The notes below the pieces were generated by a model. That model made no database searches and was not told the origin of the DNA. It saw only the letters and a list, made by a program, of their open reading frames with translations. A DNA stretch of 64,000 bases from Arcuatula senhousia (taxonomy: Eukaryota; Mollusca; Bivalvia; Mytilida; Mytilidae), in assembly GCA_963971305.1 (NCBI GenBank), contig OZ020307.1:3547501-3611500 (forward strand), read 5' to 3'. The translations under genes and the position numbers were made by a program. This document shows positions 23,001-31,754 of the stretch, one piece after another (position 1 is the stretch's first letter; each line of letters starts with the position of its first letter).

Positions 23001-26000
23001 TAATATGCAGCCTCGGCATGGGGTCAAGTATTGTGGAATTCGACTTCAGATCTGTTGAAAACTCACTGCCTGACATGATTTACTTTGACAGATTTATATA
23101 TTGTATATCATGATTATTCCAGAACTAAATCATGTATCATGAATATTCCAGAACTAAATCATGTATCATGATTATTCCAGAACTAAATCATGTATCATGA
23201 TTATTCCAGAACTAAATCATGTATCATGATTATTCCAGAACTAAATCATGTATCATGATTATTCCAAAACTAAATCATGTATCATGATTATTCAAGAACT
23301 AAATCATGTATGATGATATTCCAGAACTAAATCATGTATCATGATAATTCAAAATATTGGCCAGATTTTTTTCGATATCTGACCGCTAACTATAGTAATG
23401 CAGCGTGTTGTGAAAAATGTCACATTTTTAGCACGTTAAAGAACCTGCTGCAGGTCTCGATAAAAGTTGGACCCATTTGATCCCACGCTGGGGGCTAAAT
23501 TGCCCAAACCAAGCCATCCCTTTTTTTTCCAGTGGCTGTCAAAACTTTCATTCCAGATTGATTTTATGTCCCATTTTGTCCAGTTATTATTTCTTATTCA
23601 TTTTTATTATCCATTTTATGTTCATCTTTCAGATAATAGTTAAAGTCTTGCTCAATATTTAACTAACAAATTAAATAACTTTTTATTGTTCCTTATTTGT
23701 GTAAAAAATGGTATCACGATAACTTATACTTATCATCTTGCGTGGGACAGAAACGTCACTTCATTTCTGTATGTCTCTTATCAGTGTCTGAAGGCTGCCC
23801 AATGTTTAGTATAAATTGTTCATCTCCCCATCATGTTATTTTAGGTGTTTTGTATCGTGGATATATTTAGAGTTCTTAATAGGGTGTTTTTTTTAGAAAC
23901 ATAAGTTCATTTAGAATTTTAAGATATATGATGAGTAAATATGTTGTAGGGGTTGATATATTTTTGAAAATCAAGGTTATATTTGCCACTTCTTTGATAA
24001 TAAATGGTTAAGATAAAGATGTTGAAAAGAGATGTGGAATAAGTGTACACTACATATACAGCGGCAATTTTAAAAGATCACAATGAAATGTTGGATAATG
24101 AACTAAAGATAAACAATTTTTTAAACCTCATTTCCAGTTGAGACGAGAGGAGGAGGAAATAAGAGCAGAAGAGGAGGCTTTCTATGAGGCGAAAAGAGAG
24201 GCTGCGCGTGCTGCACGATTACAACAAGAAAAAGAAAGAGTCGCAAAGACCAAATCACAAAGAACAGGGAAATCATGGCTGGGGGATGATGAAATGGAGT
24301 GGGATGTGTATGTAGATTTAAAGTCAGAAAGAATATTCTTTGTCTTTGTTTCATAACTTTAATCTCAGTTTTGTAAAATATTATTATAAGTATTAGATAT
24401 TTCTCTCAAGATCAAGAATATTGTGATTTAAGATTGTATATGTTTTAATAGAACTCCAATACCTAAGATTTCCACAAATTGGCAAGCAACTCTTTACTTT
24501 CCTGGATGTAATAACTCTGCATGTTCTGTAACAAGTGGAGGCTTTTTCATTTTCTGTTTTTAGTGCTGGAGGTGAAGATGATTTTGATATGTTTCTTGAA
24601 AGTGTGAAAGCAAGATCTCTGAAGAAAACTATTTTGAATCATGGTAGGTCATAACGTTTTATAGAGGACAGTGTGAAAGCAAAAGAATTAAAACTGCAAA
24701 TTTTGAATTCATGATATTTAGCATTGATCATGGGAACCATTTTTGATTTACTTCTTTTATCATGATTTTTATAGTAAAATCTTATTATTTTAGGATCATT
24801 TTTTAGATTATGTGTTTATTTAAGGTAATGCTGGAAGTAATACGTTGTATGTTCCATAACCTAATACAAAGATGAATAACTCATAGTTAAATTGTAAATC
24901 AATTTGACGATTTTATCAAATTTATTTTATAAAATAAAGGTGATAACAAAAGTACCGAACTTGAATTATCAATCTCATAGTCCAGAAAAAATGACAAAAA
25001 CGAATCAGTCATACGGGATAATTGGTGGATCGCAATGGTCCTGACTTGGTACAGGCATTTCAAACGAAGTGATGGGTTTAACCAGGTTTTATGGCGCCAA
25101 ATCTCCGTCTTCCATTGCGATCTTAGGATCCGGAAATGACCATAGAACACAACATAGTTGTGAGACACAATAGGGATATTGAGGTGATCATCTCAGTACA
25201 GCAGACCAGTCAAACACTAATTAAAACAATTAACCACCATATCTTTTTTGAACTTTTCTACAAGTGAATTTTTTAGGGATCGTATGAGACATATTTTCTT
25301 ATATCCCTGCTCCAAAAGTCGGTCACGAAGAAATCAGTGTCTGATCAAAAAATCTGTGAAATGTGTGCAAGCTCTGGCATATCGAATAAGTTGTGAAATA
25401 TAAACACCATAGGTATATTGCTCTGTAGATTAGGAAAATTGATAATTTGAAAATTAGATTTGTCTCTTTTATCATAAATTTTTGTACTGAGGTGACCACC
25501 TGGGTCAAATTCGAGGTGCAAATCCAAGAAAGACGTGAAGCAATTTGATTTGGTGGTCTCTTGAATCTCCAATTCTGGAGAATATATTGAAAGAATCCAT
25601 CTACAAAAGGAAGTGTTATTGACAGAAAGGACATCATCATTATATCTGAATGTAAGATTAAATGACATTGCCTCTTTCATCTTCTTGTTCTTTACGAGTC
25701 CCTGAAGAAATTCAGTCTCCTAAGAGTATAAAAACAAATCGGCGAGGAGAGGAGCACAGTTTGTGCCCATTGGAATGCCGATTTGTTGTTGAAAAATCTC
25801 TCCTCCGAAGGTGACAAATATGTTGTCAATGAGGAAATCAAGCATACTGCAAACTTGTTCCAGTGTGTAACAAATTTTATCTTTGAAAGATGTTTTGGAA
25901 AAGAATGTAGAGTTATAACCCAAAACAACAAAATTCCTAGATTTTGAAAAGGCTTTTTCGAGAAGTTTTTTTTTCAGGCGACATTTTCGTTTTTCGTGTG

Positions 26001-27029
26001 GCAAGGTAGTGTATAAAGTTGAAAAATGGAACGTTTTCAAAGAGTGAATCTCAGAAAATGATCTAGATTTAAAATGATCTAAAAAATCTTTTGAGTTCTT
26101 CAAAATCCACATAAGGTTGATTCCACTACGATTATAAATAGTGTCGTATGTTTGTTGATTTTCTTTGACAGCATACTAGAGCAGATTAGAGGGAAAATGA
26201 ATGACCTTTGTACAACGGTCTTGCTCTCAAAATAAGTAACAAATTACAAATCAACATCTCGAGATCGCTTTCTTCATGTTAACAAGTATCGTAAATAATT
26301 TTAGAAACTATTTATTTATGATTTTATTACATGTCATGTCAATCACTGTTAAATCAACATATCTATTTTAAGGTTCAACAGATGGACAAAGTTCAGCTAG
26401 CTCTATATCAGGGACACAAACTAAAGACAAATCATCTTCCTTAGACTTAGAATGGGAACATGAGGAAGGTTTGTACAAATAAAGGTCATTGTAAACCTGA
26501 ACATTCACTTTAGCAATTTAAGCTGTGCATTTATTATAGATATTGGGTTGGTTTTTTTTACATATTGTTGCTATTGTATTTCTATTTTATTTTATTTTTT
26601 TGCCTTTTCTTTTTGGCCAATTTTTTTCTAAAGATTTTTTTTATAAATGAAACACCTTTGATTTTAGTTCAATATAGTAATCCTATTCTAAATTCTTGTT
26701 TTATATATTCTTAACATTTAATTAATCTTATTTTTTCATCGAAAAAGTTATTCTGATTATTCATTTAGTAAGTTCTTATTCACTTTATTACTTTGTTTGT
26801 TTCTATATTTCAGGATGATTATTACTTTGTTTGTTATTATATTTCAGGAGTAGTGCCTAACAAGAAACAACGATCATCAACAGAAGACAATATTTATGCT
26901 TCCTTAGATTCCAAAAGTAAGGAGAGTCCAGTCACCTCTGTTGAACTAGAGTGGGACAATGATTTTGTTTCAGCAGACTGTGACACAGAAAGACTTATAA
27001 CAGATAAAACTTTAAAGAATGAATCTTAG
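11031..27029 (+). CDS. AP1AR: AP1AR (gadkin)-like protein, seven exons, 5' exon missing
   Basis: Joining 11031-11051, 12375-12400, 17129-17225, 24138-24307, 24564-24643, 26373-26468 and 26848-27029 gives one open frame of 223 codons and a TAG; every junction keeps phase and uses GT-AG. The product has FENLMED, an acidic stretch, a coiled coil containing AEEEAFYEAKREAARAAR, then SLDLEWEHEEG and VELEWDNDFVSADCD. The same order of a REAARAA helix and two LEWE/LEWDNDF acidic boxes is known in vertebrate AP1AR (gadkin), which binds the gamma ear of adaptor complex AP-1 and Arp2/3 and so controls trans-Golgi/endosome carriers. Human AP1AR is about 300 residues, so the first exon or exons with the lipid-anchored N terminus are missing; I could not find them upstream. 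Orthology is a confident inference from motif order; no search was run. Confidence 0.85.
11052..12374. other. AP1AR intron 1 in window; nothing else recognised
   Basis: AT-rich intronic sequence with no exon, repeat family or RNA gene that I can support. Confidence 0.4.
12375..12400 (+). CDS. AP1AR: AP1AR-like micro-exon (26 nt)
   Basis: Acceptor TCTTTCAG, 26 bases encoding ENNDDEMT plus two bases of the next codon, then donor GTAGGT. It continues the acidic stretch and joins the 17.1 kb exon in phase. Confidence 0.7.
13095..13325 (+). repeat. Left arm of a ~225-bp inverted repeat
   Basis: Pairs in reverse complement with 14350-14570. Shared blocks include CCCACATGTTGCATTGAGGT, CCACCAAAGGAGTCCTAAAG and GGTATCTGGTTGAAGCCTAA. 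Arms are diverged, so it is an old fold-back or two oppositely oriented copies of one element. Confidence 0.65.
13273..13397 (+). repeat. 125-bp direct repeat, copy 1
   Basis: ACAATACTACGTCTAGGTAT through TTAATTCTGCTCCTTGA recurs almost without change at 13876-13998, about 603 bases downstream. The near identity points to a recent duplication. Confidence 0.75.
13876..13998 (+). repeat. 125-bp direct repeat, copy 2
   Basis: Second copy of the block at 13273-13397, in the same orientation. Together with the arm at 14350 there are three copies of the ACCAGCGCAAG-containing segment in 1.3 kb. Confidence 0.75.
14145..14215 (-). repeat. Dispersed repeat 'H' copy 3
   Basis: Contains GACGATAATGAGATGTGAGA, TAAGTGTATGCGACACAACC and CGGCAAT, the signature of the H family. 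Confidence 0.6.
14350..14570 (-). repeat. Right arm of the ~225-bp inverted repeat
   Basis: Reverse complement of 13095-13325 (GCGCTGGTTTAGGCTTCAAC, CTCAATGCAACATGTGGGAT). See the left arm. Confidence 0.65.
14731..14781 (-). ncRNA. Type I hammerhead ribozyme, 380-bp family copy 1
   Basis: On the minus strand the order is stem I strand ATGCTA, core CTGATGA, stem II GAGG-loop-CCTT, GAAA, short stem III, then ATA before TAGCAT. TAGCAT is fully complementary to ATGCTA, giving a 6-bp stem I directly on the core. The A after GAA pairs with the U of the cleavage triplet through an ATAT/ATAT stem. Predicted cleavage is after the A of ATA. A weak point is the G-U closing pair of stem II instead of G-C. 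Confidence 0.7.
15111..15161 (-). ncRNA. Type I hammerhead ribozyme, 380-bp family copy 2
   Basis: Same architecture as copy 1, 380 bases away. All conserved core bases are present (CTGATGA, GAAA). Stem III is the palindrome ATATCGATAT, closing as three pairs with a UCGA loop or pairing between two molecules. Stem I ATGCTA/TAGCAT is intact. The stem III base change relative to copy 1 (TCGA versus TCTA) keeps the first pairs. Confidence 0.72.
15528..16467 (+). mobile_element. Helitron-like non-autonomous element (HINE 'B') with ~146-bp core array
   Basis: The left end has a GACCGACCACGTATGTG hairpin-like start and a CCGTCCGT microsatellite. The core is about six imperfect units of 146 bases (TTAAGGTCCAT recurs near 15641, 15787, 15942, 16088, 16234, 16378). 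The right end has a hairpin GGGCCA-TCCGG-TGGCTC followed by TTTTCTTG, corresponding to the CTAG terminus in the copies at 38466 and 40598. Hairpin plus CTAG is the Helitron 3' signature, and (ACGG)n plus tandem core marks the bivalve pearl/HINE class. No coding capacity; it lies in an intron of the AP1AR-like gene. Confidence 0.7.
15733..15914 (+). promoter_or_regulatory. Three perfect AGGTCACTGTGACCT palindromes in HINE core
   Basis: The 15-bp inverted repeat AGGTCACTGTGACCT occurs at 15733-15747, 15879-15893 and 15900-15914. Half-sites AGGTCA/TGACCT with a 3-base spacer are the consensus estrogen-receptor response element. A one-mismatch version is at 16324-16338. Binding in the animal is inference only. 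Confidence 0.5.
16468..17128. other. Intronic AT-rich sequence, nothing recognised
   Basis: No repeat family or exon could be supported before the acceptor at 17128. Confidence 0.35.
17129..17225 (+). CDS. AP1AR: AP1AR-like exon, coiled-coil start
   Basis: Acceptor TTTGTCTCAG and donor AAG|GTAGGA bound 97 bases encoding LVTEREKQLLLSKNYTDI and a Gln/Lys/Asp-rich helix. Charged residues spaced for a coiled coil lead into the next exon. Confidence 0.8.
17226..17975. other. Intronic AT-rich sequence, nothing recognised
   Basis: Only AT-rich intron sequence with long T runs; no coding or repeat signal that I can name. Confidence 0.35.
17978..18065 (+). repeat. Dispersed repeat 'H' copy 4
   Basis: Contains CCATTGTGGATTTTAAATTG, TTTGTGTCACCTACACTTAT and TCCACACCTCATTATCTTCT, the plus-orientation form of the family. 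Confidence 0.6.
18280..18392 (+). repeat. SINE 3' end with (ACTC)n tail
   Basis: AGGGCGTAAAACACCAACTC followed by six ACTC units is the tail typical of molluscan SINEs. Only the 3' part is recognisable. Confidence 0.55.
18760..18975 (-). repeat. Diverged Penelope-like 3'UTR fragment
   Basis: On the minus strand, AACAAGCAGGAACTGTAAAT followed by GAGCATTTGGGTTCACTCTC parallels the AGCAAGCAGGAACTGC..GAGCACCTGAGTTCACTC segment at 40.17 kb. Strongly diverged. Confidence 0.4.
19000..20280. other. Intronic stretch, no exon seen
   Basis: AT-rich intron. Around 19965-20090 a short block (GGCGAGACCTATCGACCATA, then GTCTATCGTTGTCCG) resembles the left ends of the Helitron-like elements but has no core. 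Confidence 0.35.
20380..20912 (+). mobile_element. SINE-like repeat 'D', long copy with (AACT)n tail
   Basis: A GC-rich head (GTGCGGGGCCCGGGAGGCGA) leads into GCACGTTAAAGAACCCTGCT and GCAGGTCTCGGTAAGAGTAG, and the 3' end GATATAGCCGAAATCGTGCT is followed by (AACT)n at about 20889-20909. Shorter copies sharing the middle and 3' parts are at 23385 and 55170. A fixed 3' end with a short tandem tail fits a SINE. Non-coding. Confidence 0.6.
21040..21760 (-). mobile_element. Helitron-like element 'E', copy 1, ~160-bp core array
   Basis: Four units of about 160 bases (TCTAAACG near 21071, 21230, 21391, 21550). The (ACGG)n microsatellite at 21689-21710 and a strong hairpin ACCTGC-CGCC-TTC-GGCG-GCAGGT at about 21725-21755 mark the element's left end, so it reads on the minus strand. 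Core sequence is the reverse complement of the 30.2-30.7 kb element (TTTTGGGGGTCCCC, CGTTTAGAAATTAGGGGCC). Confidence 0.65.
21761..23090. other. Intronic stretch, no exon or named repeat
   Basis: Runs of T and scattered short repeats only. Several segments have the form TTTGG..ACAGTTGCAT followed by TCAGTGCAGTTCAATTTCAA, suggesting old duplication near 22680 and 22850, but I cannot name a family. Confidence 0.35.
23095..23352 (+). repeat. 29-bp minisatellite, about 8.5 copies
   Basis: The unit AGAACTAAATCATG followed by TATCATGATTATTCC recurs every 29 bases from about 23095 to 23352. Each unit contains the self-complementary ATCATGTATCATGAT. Units differ by only a few bases. Confidence 0.9.
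23385..23672 (+). repeat. SINE-like repeat 'D', copy 2
   Basis: Shares GCACGTTAAAGAACCTGCTG, CAGGTCTCGATAAAAGTTGG and CCAGTGGCTGTCAAAACTTT with the 20.4 kb copy and ends in AACTAACAAATTAAATAAC. Truncated at its left side. Confidence 0.6.
24024..24095 (-). repeat. Dispersed repeat 'H' copy 5
   Basis: AGAGATGTGGAATAAGTGTA, then ACAGCGGCAATTTTAAAAGA, immediately upstream of the AP1AR-like exon at 24138. Confidence 0.55.
24138..24307 (+). CDS. AP1AR: AP1AR-like exon with REAARAA helix
   Basis: Acceptor CATTTCCAG, 170 bases. It encodes a highly charged helix, LRREEEEIRAEEEAFYEAKR then EAARAARLQQEKERV, and ends with WLGDDEMEWDV. The donor must be the GTATGT at 24308, because the alternative GT two bases earlier would put a stop in the next exon. 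Confidence 0.85.
24564..24643 (+). CDS. AP1AR: AP1AR-like exon, acidic linker
   Basis: Acceptor TGTTTTTAG and donor CATG|GTAGGT bound 80 bases encoding AGGEDDFDMFLESVKARS and a short basic end. The ..EDDF.. segment fits the linker that follows the coiled coil in AP1AR. Confidence 0.8.
24935..26160 (-). pseudogene. Penelope-like reverse transcriptase relic (family RT1) with 3'UTR
   Basis: On the minus strand two adjoining frames encode reverse transcriptase motifs: STLYTTLPH (finger/motif A region), FLIDNIFVTFGGEIFQQQ, IGIPMGTNCAPLLADLFLYS, then, past a stop near 25720, SFNLTFRYNDDVLSVNNTSF and YLDLHLEF-like and KIYDKRDKSNFQI segments. The catalytic block reads YNDD where related copies read YIDD. 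LYT.IPH and GIPMGTNCAPL place it near Penelope-like elements in my judgement, although no GIY-YIG endonuclease is visible. Several stops and frameshifts show it is dead. The 3' untranslated part (25160 down to 24940) ends in ACCTTTATT like two other copies. It lies in an intron of the AP1AR-like gene, opposite in strand. Confidence 0.65.
26373..26468 (+). CDS. AP1AR: AP1AR-like exon with first LEWE box
   Basis: Acceptor CTATTTTAAG, 96 bases encoding a Ser-rich stretch and SSSLDLEWEHEE, then donor GTTTGT. The acidic DLEWE box resembles a clathrin-adaptor-binding motif of the family. Confidence 0.85.
26848..27029 (+). CDS. AP1AR: AP1AR-like terminal exon with second LEWDNDF box
   Basis: Acceptor ATATTTCAG; encodes PNKKQRSSTEDNIYASL, then VELEWDNDFVSADCD and a short polar tail, ending at TAG 27027-27029. 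A second copy of the sequence TACTTTGTTTGT..TATATTTCAG sits about 34 bases upstream, so two candidate acceptors exist; only the second keeps the frame. Confidence 0.85.
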
Positions 27030-27261
27030 TATTAAAGGTACATCATTTATTTTCCTGTTACTGTATAATTATTAAGCAGCTTAAATGAGGTAAAGTTAAA
27101 GGTGATATAGTTAAACATGTTTTGTATTAGAGTTCCCAACAATCTTGTTAGAACTTGAAAAAAATTAAAGGTTTAAAATTATTTTTTTTATATCATTTTA
27201 AGGATAATAAAAATTGAAAACATTCCAATTTACTCAGCTGAATTCAAATACATTTCATTAT

Positions 27262-29615
27262 TAAAGGAGACTGGACACGATTTTTCACTTTTTTATATTA
27301 TGATAAAAATCGGTCATAAAATCCTATTAAATATGAAATACGCCCTTGTTTTGTTGATATACACCTTAAAACACCACTTTTTACCATTGTTTATGACCTC
27401 TGAAATATGCAAAAAATAATCGGCGATTGAGCCCAAAACGAGGCTTGACGTCACACGGGCCACTGGTCCATCATTGCATATTGAAACAATGGTATATAGT
27501 CAATAAAAAAAAATCGAGAGAGTTGTTAATTTAAATTGACAGTTCTTATAAAGCATTTTTATGAATATATTTGACTGCAGTAACCAACAGAAATATAGGA
27601 TCGGAAATATTTTAAAACAATTTTCAAGAATTAGATTTTTTAGAGCAGTCAGTCTGTAAAGCTTGTTAGTCGTCAGGGCAGAAATAAAGTTTGCTCTGTG
27701 CATTTTTACATTACTACGACTCATTGGTGGATACAGGGGTTCGGAGCACCCTTTCCTCCGAATTCTTTTTTTTATTATCGTGTAGTTAAGCAAAATAGGT
27801 CTGGAGCCAGTATCATGCGAAACCCCCTTTCGAAAATGTCTGAATCTGCCCCTTCCACGTTAACCGGCTGCGAACCCATTTACTCTGTGACAATAACTGT
27901 AAACTGCTTGCTAACTTTGCGTTATTTAGCACCCAACGGGCAAAGGTCTTTTCCTGCCCAGACAAAAGAAAGAAAAAAAAAAGACTTAATTAAGACTGAT
28001 ATTCTAGTTAACTGTATTTTGATTTTATCTTTTATTTATATTTTTTCATTGAAATTCAGATAAACGTTACATTCCAAAATTTGGCATAAAATAAGGATTG
28101 TAAATTAATACATCCCGTGGTTTGTGAATTACTTTATTTTATGTTGATTGAAGTACAAATGACAACAAAGTTCCAGAAGCTGCAGGTACTTGCAGTCGTT
28201 TGAAGGTTCAGTGATCATATTGGACTGCCGCACCGCAGGTGTCATACCTGTCAAAGTACTGTAAATTTACAACAGGTGTTACACCCACCCAATGTGAAGT
28301 AAGCGGTCAATGCTCACACAAGTGTAAATTTGCAATTTGCATCATAAATTAATTAGAGTTCGTCTAGTTCTTTAATTTTGTTTGAATCTGTGTTTACCTG
28401 GAAACATATGGAAGAGGGATATTTTTAGAGGTGTCGTCCCGGGGTGTCGGGTTCGTCCATACGTAGATCCGTAAGAATAAATATGTACGTTGTAAGTCTT
28501 TAGCGCTTTTTAGACCTGTCGGACTACAAGTTCCTATTTTGGGGCAGCGGGGGCATCAATGGACACATTCCTTCTTTATTTCAGTTCAAACCTAAATAGT
28601 TGCGTTCTTCTGTTCAGTAAAGAGACTTCACAATAAATATCGGGACATGATCACACAGAAAAAATAAAATAATACAGTCACTAGTATTTGTAACATTTTG
28701 ACAGAAGCTAACAATATACTCTGCAAAATGGTTTAAATTTATATTCTGCATGAAGTAGAATTGGAATTTGAGTGAAATTGAACGCCCGTTCACGTTTGAA
28801 ACATTGGTTTAATTGAATTATTACAGTGATTCTGAAGCTTTGTCAGACCGTCAGACAAGTCAGACAAGTCCAGCAAAAACTGACTCGATCCAGCAAAGAT
28901 TTTACTGAGGAATTTTATATTGAAATGTTAGCACATCGGTCCGGGAAAAGAAAAGATACCTTCGGAATCACTGTTTTTAAACATCAGCTCGGTATAAAAC
29001 TTAAATCTCAGTTGTCTAAATGTAATACCATGTAATAGCCCCCCCACCCCCCAAAAAAAAAGTGTTGATAAATGTTTTATATTGGAATTGAATGAATATA
29101 TAGACATAATTACATTAAATATAATGCATTTAATGAGCTCCTATTGAATACTGTAATTTACATTTGGTATAGACTAATTTGCAGCATGAGCAAAATTGGT
29201 TGGAAGCTGCATATGGCATTAGTATATTTGGACCCTATATTTGAGTCGCTATTCTAAATAATTATGGGTCAATCTTTTAAGATATTTTCAATATCCATGG
29301 CTGAATATAGAAATTCAAAAAAAAAATCCCATATTCATTTATCTTTTTCAAATCAAAAACGATATCATATTGCATTAATTGCCATTAATTTCTTATGTAG
29401 TAAAACGATAACTGGCCCATATTGCGTCATCAGGTCACGTGACGCCTATCTCATTAAAATTTTCCGGATCGGCGGAAGCGATAAAATGTGATGCTAATTA
29501 CTCAAATTGTGATCTTATTCAGGAGATTTGATTAGTTTTATGGTGTTTTTAACTGTTTATGATGATAATTAGATCTATTATAAAAATATCAAAAATCGTG
29601 TCCAGTCTCCTTTAA
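27262..29615. mobile_element. TTAA-flanked inverted-repeat element, 2.35 kb (piggyBac-like)
   Basis: AGGAGACTGGACACGATTTT at 27266 is matched in reverse complement by AAAATCGTGTCCAGTCTCCT ending at 29611. Both ends are flanked by TTAA (27262-27265 and 29612-29615), the target duplication of piggyBac-type elements. No transposase frame is visible between, so this copy is non-autonomous. It lies just beyond the AP1AR-like stop codon, possibly in that gene's 3' untranslated region. Confidence 0.7.
28151..28176 (-). repeat. Isolated 24-bp match to the end of the 358-bp unit
   Basis: ACAAATGACAACAAAGTTCC followed by AGA is the reverse complement of the segment just downstream of the ribozyme in the 32.7-37.1 kb array (TCTGGAACTTTG..). 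Similarity stops abruptly on both sides. It lies inside the TTAA element. Confidence 0.5.
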
Positions 29616-30120
29616 TTACCTTATGATGGATTACTTTGTGTGTCTAACTGCTTAAATGTGTTTGTTTTTGATGGCATTGTTGTTTTGGTAAAGATTGAAG
29701 TTCTGCACAACTAGCTTTATGAACAAAACATATTAACACATTCGTTTTAGTATTCTGTCTTATAATTGTCTTTGGTTTTGGGTCTGATAGTTTTAATTTG
29801 GTATTCCTTAAACTTTTTTTGCATTGCTGGTGACTTTTTTTACATCATGCATTTCTCAATGTTTGTTTGCCAAATATAATGAAATATATACTATGATGTA
29901 TTTTCCATAAATTTACATATCAAATGCCTCTGCTTTGCCACAGGGACCAAATATTTAATATTATGAATGAAAGGGGAAAGTTTGGTTGTTAATTCTATAT
30001 ATTTCTATGCACATGAACATGGTGTGATTGAGGGTGATATAAGCGTAGTGAGAATATTGCTGGAATATTTTTTCTTCTTTTTGTATTTCATACCATAGAC
30101 ATAATTTGGGGGAACTTTTG
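29616..30120. other. Intergenic stretch, no gene seen
   Basis: AT-rich with T runs; I see no exon or repeat family. Confidence 0.35.
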
Positions 30121-30129
30121 ACAGTCAGC

Positions 30130-31655
30130 TTTTTATACGACCGCAAAAAATTTGCGGACGTATTATGGTATGATGCTGTCGTCGTCGTTGTCGTCGTCGT
30201 CATTGTCGTTGTCGTCGTCGTTGTCGTCGTTGTCGTCGTCGGTGTCTGTTAACTTTTTAGTGTTTCCACAATAACTTTAGTTCCAGTTATCCAATTGCTA
30301 TGAAATTTACAATGATGTTCCTTACCATAAAAGGATGAATGGGATTGATTTTGGGGGTCCCCCCATTTTTCGTTTAGAAATTAGGGGCCAAAAAAGGGCC
30401 AAAAATACCACTTTTTTGTTTGTTTCCACAATAACTTTAGTTCTAGTTATCCAATTGCTATGAAATTTGACAGTGATGTTCCTTACCATACAAGGATGAA
30501 TGGGATTGATTTTGGGGGTCCCCCCTTTTTTTGTTTCTAAATTAGGGGCCCAAAAGGGGCAAAAAATTCAAATATTTTACTTGTTTCCACCATAACTTTG
30601 GTTCTAGTTGGCCTATTGCTGTGAAATTTGTCAAGAATGTTTCTTACAATAAAAGAATGAACCTGATGAATTTTTGCGCCCCCTTTTTCTCCGTTGTGTA
30701 ATTAGGGACCAAAAGGGGCCAAAATTGTAACTTTTTTATTTCTGGCCCGATTTTGAAAATTTTTTTTGCATGTTTGTTCTTGTCAAATAGCGGATACAAA
30801 ATTAAGAATTAATTTTTGCGACCCCCCCTTTTTTCCCCTATTATGTAATTAGGGGCCAAATGGGGCCAAAATCGAAACTTTTTTATTTGTGGTCCGATTT
30901 TGAAATTTTTTTTGCTAGTTTATTTGTCAAGAAGCGAATCCAAATTTGAGAATATATTTTTGCGACCCCCACCCCTTTTTCACCTGTTACGTAATAAGGG
31001 GATAAAAGGGGCCGAAAGCGAAACTTTTTTAATTCTTGTCCGATTTTGATAATTTTTTTTGCAAGTTAATTCTTGTCAAGTAGCAGATATATTTTTGTGT
31101 CCCCTTTTTTTACTGTTACGTTATTAGGGACCAAAAGGGGCCAAAATTGTAACTTTATTATTTCTGGTCCGATTTTGAAAATTTTTTTTGCATGTTTGTT
31201 CTTGTCAAATACAAGCAAATACAAAATTAAGAATTAATTTTTGTGACCCCCCCCCTTTTTCCCCCTATTACGTAATTAGGGGCCAAATGGGGCTTTTTTA
31301 TTTGTGGTCCGATTTTGAAAATTTTTTTTGCAAATTTATTCTTGTCAGGTAGCGATTCTAAATTTAAGAATAAATTTTTGGGGCTGTAATCATAATTTTA
31401 AGAAAATTCTGGTTTGATTTTTAATTTTTTTCCCAAACATTATTATTTTAAAGAGTAGAATACAACATTCAAAATTTATATTTTTACCCCCTGGGTCGAA
31501 AGTCCATCAGAGAAGCATGTGTCAAAAACCTTTGTCAGTCCACCATGGGCTGCATGTGTCCAGAACAATAGACTATCCATATTAGGCCTAAAACGTACCG
31601 AGTTCAACATGTTGCGGTCGTATCATGCTGCGCTCGGCGAAGCTTTTTATTAAAA
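30130..31655 (+). mobile_element. Helitron-like element 'E', copy 2, ~160-bp core array
   Basis: The left end is a hairpin ACGACCGCA-loop-TGCGGACGT followed by a GTCGTC/GTT microsatellite (30177-30242). Units with TGTTTCCACAATAACTTTAG start at 30261, 30421 and about 30582 (periods 160-161), followed by more diverged units with TTTTTGCGACCCCC and GGGGCCAAA to about 31400. The right end carries TTGCGGTCGTATCATGCTGC near 31615. This is the plus-strand counterpart of the copy at 21.04-21.76 kb. Confidence 0.65.
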
Positions 31656-31754
31656 GTATAATTTCTTATATATTCAAACTGTCAAACAAAGTGAATTAGG
31701 AGCTACAATTATCAAACAGTGGCATAAAACTTTTGGTGGTAAGTAAGGGGTGTA

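Noticed and set aside
24121..24354. Minus-strand frame opposite the AP1AR exon
   Set aside because: A mirror of the charged coiled-coil exon on the plus strand, which has correct splice sites and family motifs.
28826..29491. Plus-strand frames of 69 and 75 codons inside the TTAA element
   Set aside because: Low-complexity Lys/Ser/Gln content, no transposase motifs and no partners.
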